Positions 33,500-47,400 of a DNA stretch of 64,000 nucleotides are shown one piece after another. The DNA is taken from positions 186,001 through 250,000 of the forward strand of contig CALSFV010000363.1 in the NCBI GenBank assembly GCA_943737045.1. Reading direction: 5' to 3'. The stretch is from Parapristionchus giblindavisi (taxonomy: Eukaryota > Nematoda > Chromadorea > Rhabditida > Diplogasteridae). The notes beneath the pieces were generated by a model. The model did no database searches. It saw only the letters and a list, made by a program, of their open reading frames with translations, and was not told the origin of the DNA. Positions within the stretch are counted from its first letter, which is position 1. The number at the start of each line of letters is the position of its first letter. Made by a program: the position numbers and the translations under genes.

Positions 33500-34213
33500 G
33501 AATTTAACCTTCCATACACTGACTTGTGAGTGATAAATCGAGGGAATTATTACCTCTCAAAGTCTCTTTAGTGAATTCGTCCCCCGTACACGGTGGGCCG
33601 AAATGTAATTTCAATTCCGGATCTCGTGAGTAGTATAGTACTGGCTCGATAACATAAAAAACAGCTGTCTATAGGATGTTTTTTTGAGATGTTTTTTGAG
33701 ATGTTTTTTGTTTGTTTTTTAAGTTGTTTTTTGTTTGTTTTTTGAGATGTTTTTTAAGTTGATTTTTTGTTTACATTATCGATTTTTTTGTAGATCAATC
33801 AAAATGATAATAATGATTGACAACTCTTATCAGCCAATCAATAAAATCACTCTAATCAATTACTACAATAATCATCAGTAGTAAACAATAATCAACAGTA
33901 ATAAACAGTAATCAATAATACAGTAATCAATTTGAAAAAATCAATACATTATCGATTTTTTGTAGATCAATGATTCATATTATTGATTATTTGAAGATAA
34001 AAAACAATTGAAATCACAGTAATCAACAAAGACTTACCAGACAGACGCAGCCGCACGGTCGACTAATGAAGCTATAGACTGATCTACCTAGGGGCGGGGC
34101 CTCCTCCCATATATTGAAACTCCTCCCCTTCCCCTTCACTTCGCTCGGGACCGCTCGGAACCACTTTGCTTCTCTATACCCTCTTGCTTTTACATTATCT
34201 CTCTGCCTAATAG

Positions 34214-34216
<3 letters not shown>

Positions 34217-34270
<54 letters not shown>
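34217..34270. repeat. (GA)n tract present in the left arm only
   Basis: About 27 GA units. The mirror position in the right arm (near 48195) has only a few CT units, which contributes to the 177-bp difference in arm length. Confidence 0.95.
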
Positions 34271-34281
<11 letters not shown>

Positions 34282-37200
34282 GACAGAGATATGGATACCA
34301 AGAGAGTGAGTGAGAGAGAGAGGATTTCAAGAGAGTGAGAGAGAGAGAGAGAGAGGATATCCATTACACGTCTGCTTGATTATGAAGAATGTGCAATATG
34401 ACCCTACACCTGACACCTCTAGATAGCTAGAAAGAGACAGATATACCGTAATCTCCAATCACTCCAGTTACCAGTCATAACGAATTGAATACAGTATAGT
34501 ATATAATATTTATATACTGAAGCTAAAGGGTGAATGATGGAGAGATAGGTGCCAAGATAAACGAAGGCCCGGATTAAAGAGGTTAAAGTCTTTCCCGCTC
34601 ATCGGTATTGAGAGATATAAACACTCAAACCAGACAACTTGCGAGGCCGTGATTATATGGGTACAGCAAGAGTCATTTCGTAAAAATGAAGAAGGGATTG
34701 TGGCAGTACTCTTTTATCCAGAAGATGATTAATTACTCTCATCCATCTCTTCCTACTCACTAATTCTACAATCCTTTCTCATACTCTAATTCAATCACAA
34801 CAACAACAACAACAGATATAAATATAGGCTTACGAATGATTAAATACAAGTTGACAAGGTAATCATTACATCAAGATAGCACATGTAATACAACCTTCTC
34901 TCTCTCAGTAAAACCACTCTCATGATATATCTCATCTTTATTATCAGAGCATATGTCGAACATAGATTTATTAAAGGAAACAATTAACACCCCCTCATTC
35001 TACTGAATGGCAAGAGTCATTTCGTAATATGAGGAAGAGATTTAGACTGTACACAAATGATTACTTACCCTTATACCACTATTCCTTCTTAGTAGTTCCA
35101 TTCCCATAATCAATCACAACAACAAAAAAAAGAGATATTAATTTATGTTTATGAATGATTAAAGACAAGTTGATCGAGACAAGTTGATCATCACATTAAA
35201 ACAACGCATAAAATAAAACCACTCTCATGAAATATCTCATCATCATTAGCAGTGCATATAACACACATACATATATTTTAAAGTCATCAATGCAAGATGA
35301 TCGAGACAAGGTTACATCAAGACATGAAATACCTTCTCTCAGCAAAACCACCCTCATGATATATCTCATGTTCTCTAGCAGGGCAAATGTCGACCACAAA
35401 TTTATTAAAGGAAAGAATGAATTTATTAAAGGAAAGAATTAGGCGGGTATTAAGAGTATACGTTGTTTACTATAGCTGTTACAATATCTCATTCTAATGA
35501 ATTCTCTTCATCTATTTCTTAGATCACCCTGACAATTAACAACCAAAGAGATATGACATTCACTTTCTGTGAACGCATTCATAATGAAGAAAAAACACCT
35601 AGCAGATAAATACTAAGATAAACCTAATGAAACCATGATTTAGCTAGTGATTACTTAATTAGGTTATTCCAACTGAAATTAGTAGAGATGAGGTATGCTA
35701 AACAAAAAGGAAAGCTAAGACGAGACCCTTCGTTTCTATCTCTGCCGAAAGGAATAAAGGAGAGGGAGACGCTACTATAAAAACCACATAATGAGTAGAG
35801 ATTTTCAAATGTTACAAATGAAATATGTGAATTGCATAACTAATATTTTAAGAGAGGTTTTTAGTCTCTCTCACTCATCAGTAGTGAGGGATATAAATAC
35901 TCAAACCAGACAACCTGCCAGACCGTGAATATATGGGCGGATGGTATGTCAAGAGTCATTTCGTAATATGAGGAAGAGATTTAGACTGTTCACAAAACGA
36001 TTACTTACCCTTATACCACTATCCCTTCTTAGTAGTTACATTCCCATATTCAGTCACAACAACGACAAGAGATATAAATATAGGCTTATCAACGATTAAA
36101 GGCAAGTTGGTCGAGAAAAGTTAATCATCCCATTAAAACAACACATAAAATAAAAACCACTCTCATGAAATATCTCATCATCATTAGCAGTATATCACAC
36201 ATACATATATTTTTAAAATCAACAATGACAATCGACTGATTACAACCTACGGTGATCAGCATTGCTATTACAATACACTAATCTAATCAATTCTCTACTT
36301 ACTACACTATCATGACAATAGCAGTCAGAGAGATACAGCAGCCAAATCATTTATTCACTTTCTTTGATGACACACATAATAAACAAATCCATTAAATATA
36401 AACTGCGACAACCATAGTAAAACCTTAATCTAACTAGTGATTACGTAACTAGGATATTCCAACTGAAATTAGTAGATATAAAGTATAATATAAATACTCA
36501 AACCAGACAGCTCTCCAAAAAGCGTAATGCCATATATCGTGGTTGAGAAAGAGAAGCGGAAAAGCAGAGAGGGTCATAAAACCAATGAAAGAGACAAAAA
36601 AAAATAAACGTGTAAATCATTAATTCATAGAAAGAGCACATCTCTACAGTGATTCATTCCTTTTTAGTAACTAAATCAGACCATCATTCTATGAACATGG
36701 AAATCTAGAAACATCAACTCAACTGGAGCACCGATAATGCAAATGTATGAAAAGTTATATTATTGATATAGAGGTGAAATTAACGGTTTATGAGTGAAGA
36801 CACATCTCCAATTAGTATGACCATACAAAAAAATACAGTCCACTATTATTACTCCGAATTCACACAGACGCTACTCAACACTAACTAATAAAGAAAATGT
36901 TTTGATGAATAGTGCATTGCATACGAATTATATATTGATTTGATCAAGCTACTGAAATTAAAAGAGACAAATCTCAATGCAAATGCGCGGAAGATATTAC
37001 GGGAAAAGATTACACGAAGGAATATAACAGGAATATTACAACCATACAAGTGTCATATCCTTACTTTCAAAGTTCGACCCTATCCAGCGCTACTTCTCGG
37101 TTGAATCGACGAGTGGCCAATTCACATTCTCCTCAAAATGTTCCAACAAAAAATCATATTTTTACTAGAGTACATTTGCATGCTTTTTATATACTGTACT

Positions 37201-38164
37201 TCACGTTGAATTATCGTTCCTTTCTTTATTCATAGGGTCAGAGATCGACCTCGAATCATCGCCTTGGGACTTTATTTATTCATACAGAGCGAATTCAGCC
37301 CGGATCAAATAAAGGTGGCGGTAAATAAGAAGTGAGAGAGATAAACCCCTCAACAATACTAAAAATCTAGAAAGCAACCACTAATGATGCATTTGTGCGT
37401 TAGAAACAATACATATTGGAAATCTTAATAGTAGACATACGCTAAGATAGTTATTTATTTGTATAATAGTACTAACGCTGTGACACACAACTATGTTTCT
37501 GTTCATTTCACTGGATTTGCATGGGATATCACTAAAGGTGAATAACTAAAGAATGTAGATCTTGCAGTACACACCCTATCGATATTGGATGATCGGTGGT
37601 GGTTGATATGCTGGGTTTATACACTTTCCATTATGTAAATACACTTATATGAAACATAGTCCAAACCTGTTGTCCCGTTTGTTTTTTCTATTATTTTGAG
37701 ATGTGCTCTGATGAAATACATGTTTAATACATGTATATGGCACACTGTCTATAGGTGAAATCATGGTCTTCTATAGTGTTTTCGTTGTCAAAGTCTTTTC
37801 AGGTAACGAACGTCCAAACCTCACTTATTGATATAGTGTACATAGCTATTCTAACTAGAATGGTCAGAACCCCTTATTTATATAACGATGTTTCTTGATG
37901 ATGAACACTAGGCGTATTTACATTTTTACGATATCTAAAGTTGATTGAACATCGTAATAATACATATAAACACCATCTCTGCCTCTTTATCTATATCGTA
38001 ACATCGCATTTATGCGGACTGAACTAATCATGCACTGCACTATACTAATCATATTTTAGCGGCAGATACACTCTACTTTTCCACAACATAAAGTGTGTTT
38101 TTATTATTGTTTCGTATGCAGTAATAAACGGGCAAAAATCATTCTACATATCGTGCACTATTTC

Positions 38165-38470
38165 TCGCTCTCTCGCCTACTCCATCAACAGAAAAGGATC
38201 AACAGACGAATCCCCTCCTAGAAGGATTTGGAATGCCTGGAGGTGTACTTCCAACTGTCAAGCAGGCCTAATGGACGATAGCGGAACGTTTTCGTGGGTT
38301 TTCTACTCCAATCAACAAGTTTTAGTTCGATCGTTTTCTTGAATGGAGAATAACATCTCTCAGAGACGGAAGAATAAGAACTTGCAAGAAAATTCCCCCT
38401 GCCCCTGACTTACTCTTCTGCACTTAGTGCTGATAAGATAAATGTATTGTATTGTATCGTGCACTATTTC
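38165..38470 (+). mobile_element. Retroposon copy in the left arm, 15-bp target duplication
   Basis: ATCGTGCACTATTTC is repeated at 38150-38164 and 38456-38470. The insert ends GATAAGATAAATG then TATTG repeats, a non-LTR-style tail. Broken coding traces precede it. The same insertion is at 44097-44402 in the right arm. Confidence 0.8.
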
Positions 38471-40069
38471 ATTCAAGTTATTGTCCGCTAGAATCATGAA
38501 TGAATAACACTGAATGTTAATTTCTATAACCGGTAAAAAGCACGATTTTGAATGGTAAAGATATCGAAAATATAAGTGGGAACCCTCCCGGTACGGTATT
38601 TTCTACTTACTGAGCTACACTGATACCTCTCGAATCTAGTAGTAGTAAACAGAAATCAACATTGTTGGACTCACATATTACACCAAATCAGCCTTTAATA
38701 CTTCATTACCACGAGTAACTTTCACAATGTAGGACATCTTAACTGTTTCAATCAACACAAACAATCATGACAAATCTTTATAATTATTTGATCACATAGT
38801 GAATTTATGTAATATAGTATAATCATGAGTCATTTAATTGTCGAACTATGTACTAATTTATGTAGTCAAACATTGCAATATAGAACCATGGTATATCGCG
38901 TATATCACGCAAGAGTGTACAGAACAGCTCAACTCTGCGTAATCATATTATTAAATGCATATCATTACATGATCAAACATGACATTAACGCGATCATACA
39001 TGAAAATACCAAAATCCTAATTAAGTTTGCATTTATCCATGGTAATTCAAGCATCTATGTCAGTTCTAAATGATTTATCGAACAATATGTAGATAGATTC
39101 GCTTTGCAGGGAGTTATATCTCAATGTAATGTGTTACAAATTTATGTTATACTTGGAGGATCATGAGGTATTTACTCGAACAACTATGTTGTCCCATTAA
39201 TAATTCAAACAATATGCTTTTCTATTATAAGAAATGGCCCAAAATATGGATTTATAGTAGTATTGGTCACTTGAAAATCGTCATGTTGTAAATTCCGGGT
39301 ACAACCAACCAGTTTCCGATATACTATACTATTAACTTGAACAGGACCTTCCAACAGACTACCTAGAACCTCACAACCGCATAGCTTAATCATCACAACT
39401 TCAGCTGATTTTGAGAAAATGAGACACTATTGATACCGTTAATTTATGGTAGAAAGTGAGAAAGGCTTCCCGTTTTCTATATTACACAACACCAATCTGC
39501 TTACAAAAGAAATCTACAATCGTTTACTCCAACACCGGATAGCCAGAGAAGAATTTCAAGAACAGGTTCTTCAAGAATACAAAAATATACCAGCCATATT
39601 AGTGATTTCTACGCTAGCAACACATCCCAGTAGATAACTGACTACATATTCAAAAGCTGCATGAGTAGTGATATTACAGAAATGGATTCTTTATGTATGG
39701 CTAAGTTTGTCAAACTTTTGAATAATCCATAATATAACCATGAATTAATAAACAAAATAGAATTACAGGTATATAATTGATTATGTAGTGCAGCTTTACA
39801 TTACACACTAATGAACACCTTTCAATCCTATCAATAGTTGCCTTATTTATTGATGAGGAGAGAAATATCCACAAATCTTACATTTATTCGATCAATAGGT
39901 TGATATATCATTAACCGGTGATATGAAACACCAATGAAACTATTACCATATACCAATTACATCTAAATATTGTCTATGATGTTTATTCAAAATGATCAGT
40001 ATGCAACAAGCTCAATGAAGACACATAGATGTATGGTCTATTAACAAATCTTCAATTAAAATCTAAATA

Positions 40070-40930
40070 TTATATTTTATCTGCTATGCATTCAGACGTA
40101 AAGATATGTCAAAATCTTTCAAGGTACACATAATAACCAATACATAACCATGACATAACCAAACATAACATAACCATGACTTAACCAAACATAACATAAC
40201 CATGACATAACCAAACATAGCATAACCATAACCATAACATGACATTGATTACTGTATTCTATTTTATCTGCTATGCACTCACACGTAAAGATATGTCAAA
40301 ATCTTTCAAGGTACGCATGATAACCACTACATAACCATGACATAACCAAACATAGCATACCCATAACCACTACATAATCACGACATAACTAAGCCTAAGC
40401 CTAAGCATGTATTATATTTTATCTGCTATGCACTCACACGTAAAGATATGCCAAATTCTTTCAAGGTATACATGATAACCAATACATAATCATGACATAA
40501 CCAAACATAACATAACCATGACATAACCAATCATAACATAACCATCACATAACCAAACATAGTATAACCATAACCATAACATGACATTGATTACTGTATT
40601 CTATTTTATCTACCATGCACTCACACGTAAAGATATGCCAAAATCTTTCAAGGTACGCATGATAACCACTACATAATCATGACATAACTAAGCCTAAGCC
40701 TAAGCCTGTATTCTATTCTATCTACTATGCACTCAGACGTAAAGATATGCCAAAATCTTTCAAGGTACGCATGATAACCACTACATAATCATGACATAAC
40801 TAAGCCTAAGCCTGAGATGTCGTTCATTTTGATTTATCTGCAAAAATCGATAATGCCGTAAATATTGCTCTTTCAACTGCATGGTTTTAATAAGTTCATT
40901 ACTGCACTTATCCTAAGCCTAAGCCTAAGC
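40070..40930. repeat. Repeat block with interstitial telomere-type tracts, left arm
   Basis: Five copies of a unit with CTATGCACTCACACGTAAAG and TCTTTCAAGGTACGCATG (anchors near 40091, 40271, 40431, 40618, 40731), separated by ATAACCATGACATAACC runs. Tracts of two to three CCTAAG units (complement of nematode TTAGGC) occur at about 40390, 40690, 40801 and 40915. The mirror block is 41637-42497. Confidence 0.85.
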
Positions 40931-41129
40931 AGGGGCGTATGAAGCGATTCCGAGCGAAGCGAAGGATGTTTTTTTGCGGTGGTTTCTTCTTTTGTTGCTT
41001 CTTCTTCCTAGATTGCCCCTTATCATCATTTGGTTTAAAAATCGTTACTTACAAGTAACCTCAACCTTTATCTTATTTACAGAAACTGTAAACTGACACA
41101 AAAAACTGTTTACTCTAAACTCATTAGCG

Positions 41130-41221
41130 TTAAACATCTGAACTATTTTTACCCTCCGCTCTGGCATACTCTCTCGCAGACAAAGAAAGAGAGAGAGAGT
41201 GGTCAGTGCGGGGAGTTTCAA
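41130..41221. mobile_element. MITE family A at the inner end of the left arm
   Basis: TTAA at 41130-41133, CCTCCGCTCTGGCATACTC core and GTGCGGGGAGTTTCAA. The mirror copy is 41346-41437. The arm-spacer boundary falls inside this element's right arm. Confidence 0.8.
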
Positions 41222-41345
41222 GTTAGACTTATGCTAAAGTCAATCCATCTCTTTATTTCACACACTGTTTCTTCGTTTTCTGATCACGAGAGAGAGTTGG
41301 AGGTTGATAAGTTCACTCATAAATGCTTTTTCGCTCTTAAATGAT
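41222..41345. other. Palindrome spacer (124 bp)
   Basis: The only non-mirrored sequence at the centre. It contains CATCTCTTTATTTCACACAC, TTCTGATCACGAGAGAG and a TTAA near its right edge, which look like a diverged family B MITE. The centre of the palindrome is thus A, B and mirrored A. Confidence 0.7.
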
Positions 41346-41636
41346 TTGAAACTCCCCGCACTGACCACTCTCTCTCTCTTTCTTTGTCTGCGAGAGAGTA
41401 TGCCAGAGCGGAGGGTAAAAATAGTTCAGATGTTTAACGCTAATGAGTTTAGAGTAAACAGTTTTTTGTGTCAGTTTACAGTTTCTGTAAATAAGATAAA
41501 GGTTGAGGTTACTTGTAAGTAACGATTTTTAAACCAAATGATGATAAGGGGCAATCTAGGAAGAAGAAGCAACAAAAGAAGAAACCACCGCAAAAAAACA
41601 TCCTTCGCTTCGCTCGGAATCGCTTCATACGCCCCT

Positions 41637-42497
41637 GCTTAGGCTTAGGCTTAGGATAAGTGCAGTAATGAACTTATTAAAACCATGCAGTTGAAAGAGC
41701 AATATTTACGGCATTATCGATTTTTGCAGATAAATCAAAATGAACGACATCTCAGGCTTAGGCTTAGTTATGTCATGATTATGTAGTGGTTATCATGCGT
41801 ACCTTGAAAGATTTTGGCATATCTTTACGTCTGAGTGCATAGTAGATAGAATAGAATACAGGCTTAGGCTTAGGCTTAGTTATGTCATGATTATGTAGTG
41901 GTTATCATGCGTACCTTGAAAGATTTTGGCATATCTTTACGTGTGAGTGCATGGTAGATAAAATAGAATACAGTAATCAATGTCATGTTATGGTTATGGT
42001 TATGCTATGTTTGGTTATGTGATGGTTATGTTATGATTGGTTATGTCATGGTTATGTTATGTTTGGTTATGTCATGATTATGTATTGGTTATCATGTATA
42101 CCTTGAAAGAATTTGGCATATCTTTACGTGTGAGTGCATAGCAGATAAAATATAATACATGCTTAGGCTTAGGCTTAGTTATGTCGTGATTATGTAGTGG
42201 TTATGGGTATGCTATGTTTGGTTATGTCATGGTTATGTAGTGGTTATCATGCGTACCTTGAAAGATTTTGACATATCTTTACGTGTGAGTGCATAGCAGA
42301 TAAAATAGAATACAGTAATCAATGTCATGTTATGGTTATGGTTATGCTATGTTTGGTTATGTCATGGTTATGTTATGTTTGGTTAAGTCATGGTTATGTT
42401 ATGTTTGGTTATGTCATGGTTATGTATTGGTTATTATGTGTACCTTGAAAGATTTTGACATATCTTTACGTCTGAATGCATAGCAGATAAAATATAA
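41637..42497. repeat. Repeat block with telomere-type tracts, right arm
   Basis: Mirror of 40070-40930. Reads GCTTAGGCTTAGGCTTAGG at about 41638 and again near 41860 and 42160. Confidence 0.85.
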
Positions 42498-44096
42498 TAT
42501 TTAGATTTTAATTGAAGATTTGTTAATAGACCATACATCTATGTGTCTTCATTGAGCTTGTTGCATACTGATCATTTTGAATAAACATCATAGACAATAT
42601 TTAGATGTAATTGGTATATGGTAATAGTTTCATTGGTGTTTCATATCACCGGTTAATGATATATCAACCTATTGATCGAATAAATGTAAGATTTGTGGAT
42701 ATTTCTCTCCTCATCAATAAATAAGGCAACTATTGATAGGATTGAAAGGTGTTCATTAGTGTGTAATGTAAAGCTGCACTACATAATCAATTATATACCT
42801 GTAATTCTATTTTGTTTATTAATTCATGGTTATATTATGGATTATTCAAAAGTTTGACAAACTTAGCCATACATAAAGAATCCATTTCTGTAATATCACT
42901 ACTCATGCAGCTTTTGAATATGTAGTCAGTTATCTACTGGGATGTGTTGCTAGCGTAGAAATCACTAATATGGCTGGTATATTTTTGTATTCTTGAAGAA
43001 CCTGTTCTTGAAATTCTTCTCTGGCTATCCGGTGTTGGAGTAAACGATTGTAGATTTCTTTTGTAAGCAGATTGGTGTTGTGTAATATAGAAAACGGGAA
43101 GCCTTTCTCACTTTCTACCATAAATTAACGGTATCAATAGTGTCTCATTTTCTCAAAATCAGCTGAAGTTGTGATGATTAAGCTATGCGGTTGTGAGGTT
43201 CTAGGTAGTCTGTTGGAAGGTCCTGTTCAAGTTAATAGTATAGTATATCGGAAACTGGTTGGTTGTACCCGGAATTTACAACATGACGATTTTCAAGTGA
43301 CCAATACTACTATAAATCCATATTTTGGGCCATTTCTTATAATAGAAAAGCATATTGTTTGAATTATTAATGGGACAACATAGTTGTTCGAGTAAATACC
43401 TCATGATCCTCCAAGTATAACATAAATTTGTAACACATTACATTGAGATATAACTCCCTGCAAAGCGAATCTATCTACATATTGTTCGATAAATCATTTA
43501 GAACTGACATAGATGCTTGAATTACCATGGATAAATGCAAACTTAATTAGGATTTTGGTATTTTCATGTATGATCGCGTTAATGTCATGTTTGATCATGT
43601 AATGATATGCATTTAATAATATGATTACGCAGAGTTGAGCTGTTCTGTACACTCTTGCGTGATATACGCGATATACCATGGTTCTATATTGCAATGTTTG
43701 ACTACATAAATTAGTACATAGTTCGACAATTAAATGACTCATGATTATACTATATTACATAAATTCACTATGTGATCAAATAATTATAAAGATTTGTCAT
43801 GATTGTTTGTGTTGATTGAAACAGTTAAGATGTCCTACATTGTGAAAGTTACTCGTGGTAATGAAGTATTAAAGGCTGATTTGGTGTAATATGTGAGTCC
43901 AACAATGTTGATTTCTGTTTACTACTACTAGATTCGAGAGGTATCAGTGTAGCTCAGTAAGTAGAAAATACCGTACCGGGAGGGTTCCCACTTATATTTT
44001 CGATATCTTTACCATTCAAAATCGTGCTTTTTACCGGTTATAGAAATTAACATTCAGTGTTATTCATTCATGATTCTAGCGGACAATAACTTGAAT

Positions 44097-44402
44097 GAAA
44101 TAGTGCACGATACAATACAATACATTTATCTTATCAGCACTAAGTGCAGAAGAGTAAGTCAGGGGCAGGGGGAATTTTCTTGCAAGTTCTTATTCTTCCG
44201 TCTCTGAGAGATGTTATTCTCCATTCAAGAAAACGATCGAACTAAAACTTGTTGATTGGAGTAGAAAACCCACGAAAACGTTCCGCTATCGTCCATTAGG
44301 CCTGCTTGACAGTTGGAAGTACACCTCCAGGCATTCCAAATCCTTCTAGGAGGGGATTCGTCTGTTGATCCTTTTCTGTTGATGGAGTAGGCGAGAGAGC
44401 GA
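44097..44402 (-). mobile_element. Retroposon copy in the right arm
   Basis: Mirror image of 38165-38470 including its target duplication, so it was inherited through the arm duplication and not inserted independently. Confidence 0.8.
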
Positions 44403-47400
44403 GAAATAGTGCACGATATGTAGAATGATTTTTGCCCGTTTATTACTGCATACGAAACAATAATAAAAACACACTTTATGTTGTGGAAAAGTAGAGTGTA
44501 TCTGCCGCTAAAATATGATTAGTATAGTGCAGTGCATGATTAGTTCAGTCCGCATAAATGCGATGTTACGATATAGATAAAGAGGCAGAGATGGTGTTTA
44601 TATGTATTATTACGATGTTCAATCAACTTTAGATATCGTAAAAATGTAAATACGCCTAGTGTTCATCATCAAGAAACATCGTTATATAAATAAGGGGTTC
44701 TGACCATTCTAGTTAGAATAGCTATGTACACTATATCAATAAGTGAGGTTTGGACGTTCGTTACCTGAAAAGACTTTGACAACGAAAACACTATAGAAGA
44801 CCATGATTTCACCTATAGACAGTGTGCCATATACATGTATTAAACATGTATTTCATCAGAGCACATCTCAAAATAATAGAAAAAACAAACGGGACAACAG
44901 GTTTGGACTATGTTTCATATAAGTGTATTTACATAATGGAAAGTGTATAAACCCAGCATATCAACCACCACCGATCATCCAATATCGATAGGGTGTGTAC
45001 TGCAAGATCTACATTCTTTAGTTATTCACCTTTAGTGATATCCCATGCAAATCCAGTGAAATGAACAGAAACATAGTTGTGTGTCACAGCGTTAGTACTA
45101 TTATACAAATAAATAACTATCTTAGCGTATGTCTACTATTAAGATTTCCAATATGTATTGTTTCTAACGCACAAATGCATCATTAGTGGTTGCTTTCTAG
45201 ATTTTTAGTATTGTTGAGGGGTTTATCTCTCTCACTTCTGATTTACCGCCACCTTTATTTGATCCGGGCTGAATTCGCTCTGTATGAATAAATAAAGTCC
45301 CAAGGCGATGATTCGAGGTCGATCTCTGACCCTATGAATAAAGAAAGGAACGATAATTCAACGTGAAGTACAGTATATAAAAAGCATGCAAATGTACTCT
45401 AGTAAAAATATGATTTTTTGTTGGAACATTTTGAGGAGAATGTGAATTGGCCACTCGTCGATTCAACCGAGAAGTAGCGCTGGATAGGGTCGAACTTTGA
45501 AAGTAAGGATATGACACTTGTATGGTTGTAATATTCCTGTTATATTCCTTCGTGTAATCTTTTCCCGTAATATCTTCCGCGCATTTGCATTGAGATTTGT
45601 CTCTTTTAATTTCAGTAGCTTGATCAAATCAATATATAATTCGTATGCAATGCACTATTCATCAAAACATTTTCTTTATTAGTTAGTGTTGAGTAGCGTC
45701 TGTGTGAATTCGGAGTAATAATAGTGGACTGTATTTTTTTGTATGGTCATACTAATTGGAGATGTGTCTTCACTCATAAACCGTTAATTTCACCTCTATA
45801 TCAATAATATAACTTTTCATACATTTGCATTATCGGTGCTCCAGTTGAGTTGATGTTTCTAGATTTCCATGTTCATAGAATGATGGTCTGATTTAGTTAC
45901 TAAAAAGGAATGAATCACTGTAGAGATGTGCTCTTTCTATGAATTAATGATTTACACGTTTATTTTTTTTGTCTCTTTCATTGGTTTTATGACCCTCTCT
46001 GCTTTTCCGCTTCTCTTTCTCAACCACGATATATGGCATTACGCTTTTTGGAGAGCTGTCTGGTTTGAGTATTTATATTATACTTTATATCTACTAATTT
46101 CAGTTGGAATATCCTAGTTACGTAATCACTAGTTAGATTAAGGTTTTACTATGGTTGTCGCAGTTTATATTTAATGGATTTGTTTATTATGTGTGTCATC
46201 AAAGAAAGTGAATAAATGATTTGGCTGCTGTATCTCTCTGACTGCTATTGTCATGATAGTGTAGTAAGTAGAGAATTGATTAGATTAGTGTATTGTAATA
46301 GCAATGCTGATCACCGTAGGTTGTAATCAGTCGATTGTCATTGTTGATTTTAAAAATATATGTATGTGTGATATACTGCTAATGATGATGAGATATTTCA
46401 TGAGAGTGGTTTTTATTTTATGTGTTGTTTTAATGGGATGATTAACTTTTCTCGACCAACTTGCCTTTAATCGTTGATAAGCCTATATTTATATCTCTTG
46501 TCGTTGTTGTGACTGAATATGGGAATGTAACTACTAAGAAGGAATAGTGGTTTAAGGGTAAGTAATCATTTTGTGTACAGTCTAAATCTCTTCCTCATAT
46601 TACGAAATGACTCTTGACATACCATCCGCCCATATATTCACGGTCTGGCAGGTTGTCTGGTTTGAGTATTTATATCCCTCACTACTGATGAGTGAGAGAG
46701 ACTAAAAACCTCTCTTAAAATATTAGTTATGCAATTCACATATTTCATTTGTAACATTTGAAAATCTCTACTCATTATGTGGTTTTTATAGTAGCGTCTC
46801 CCTCTCCTTTATTCCTTTCGGCAGAGATAGAAACGAAGGGTCTCGTCTTAGCTTTCCTTTTTGTTTAGCATACCTCATCTCTACTAATTTCAGTTGGAAT
46901 AACCTAATTAAGTAATCACTAGCTAAATCATGGTTTCATTAGGTTTATCTTAGTATTTATCTGCTAGGTGTTTTTTCTTCATTATGAATGCGTTCACAGA
47001 AAGTGAATGTCATATCTCTTTGGTTGTTAATTGTCAGGGTGATCTAAGAAATAGATGAAGAGAATTCATTAGAATGAGATATTGTAACAGCTATAGTAAA
47101 CAACGTATACTCTTAATACCCGCCTAATTCTTTCCTTTAATAAATTCATTCTTTCCTTTAATAAATTTGTGGTCGACATTTGCCCTGCTAGAGAACATGA
47201 GATATATCATGAGGGTGGTTTTGCTGAGAGAAGGTATTTCATGTCTTGATGTAACCTTGTCTCGATCATCTTGCATTGATGACTTTAAAATATATGTATG
47301 TGTGTTATATGCACTGCTAATGATGATGAGATATTTCATGAGAGTGGTTTTATTTTATGCGTTGTTTTAATCTGATGATCAACTTGTCTCGATCAACTTG

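Larger units (their letters stand above)
33628..41221 (+). repeat. Giant palindrome, left arm (7.6 kb)
   Basis: Every part from GAGTAGTATAGTACTGGCTC to the GGGGAGTTTCAA at the centre recurs in reverse complement at 41346-48762. Open frames of 82, 63, 63 and 61 codons have identical translations in both arms at mirror positions (coordinates sum to 82567), so inner identity is very high. AT-rich, with no recognisable long gene. Internal modules recur: AAGAGTCATTTCGTAA (about 34670, 35010, 35950), ACTCAAACCAGACA (about 34625, 35897, 36493), and CTCATGAAATATCTCATC-type sequence (about 34919, 35223, 35355, 36163). The arm also holds a (GA)n tract, a retroposon copy, a repeat block with telomere-type tracts (40070-40930) and a family A MITE at its inner end. 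Confidence 0.97.

Noticed and set aside
38825..39637. Mirror-conserved frames of 82, 63 and 63 codons in the palindrome arms as possible genes
   Set aside because: Identity between arms reflects the young duplication and not selection. No splice partners, domains or start context were seen. They overlap on opposite strands in AT-rich DNA. Comparative data could revive them.
40913..41656. Palindrome as a head-to-head telomere fusion
   Set aside because: The TTAGGC-type tracts run with the C-rich strand toward the centre, opposite to a fusion, and the centre itself is MITE sequence.
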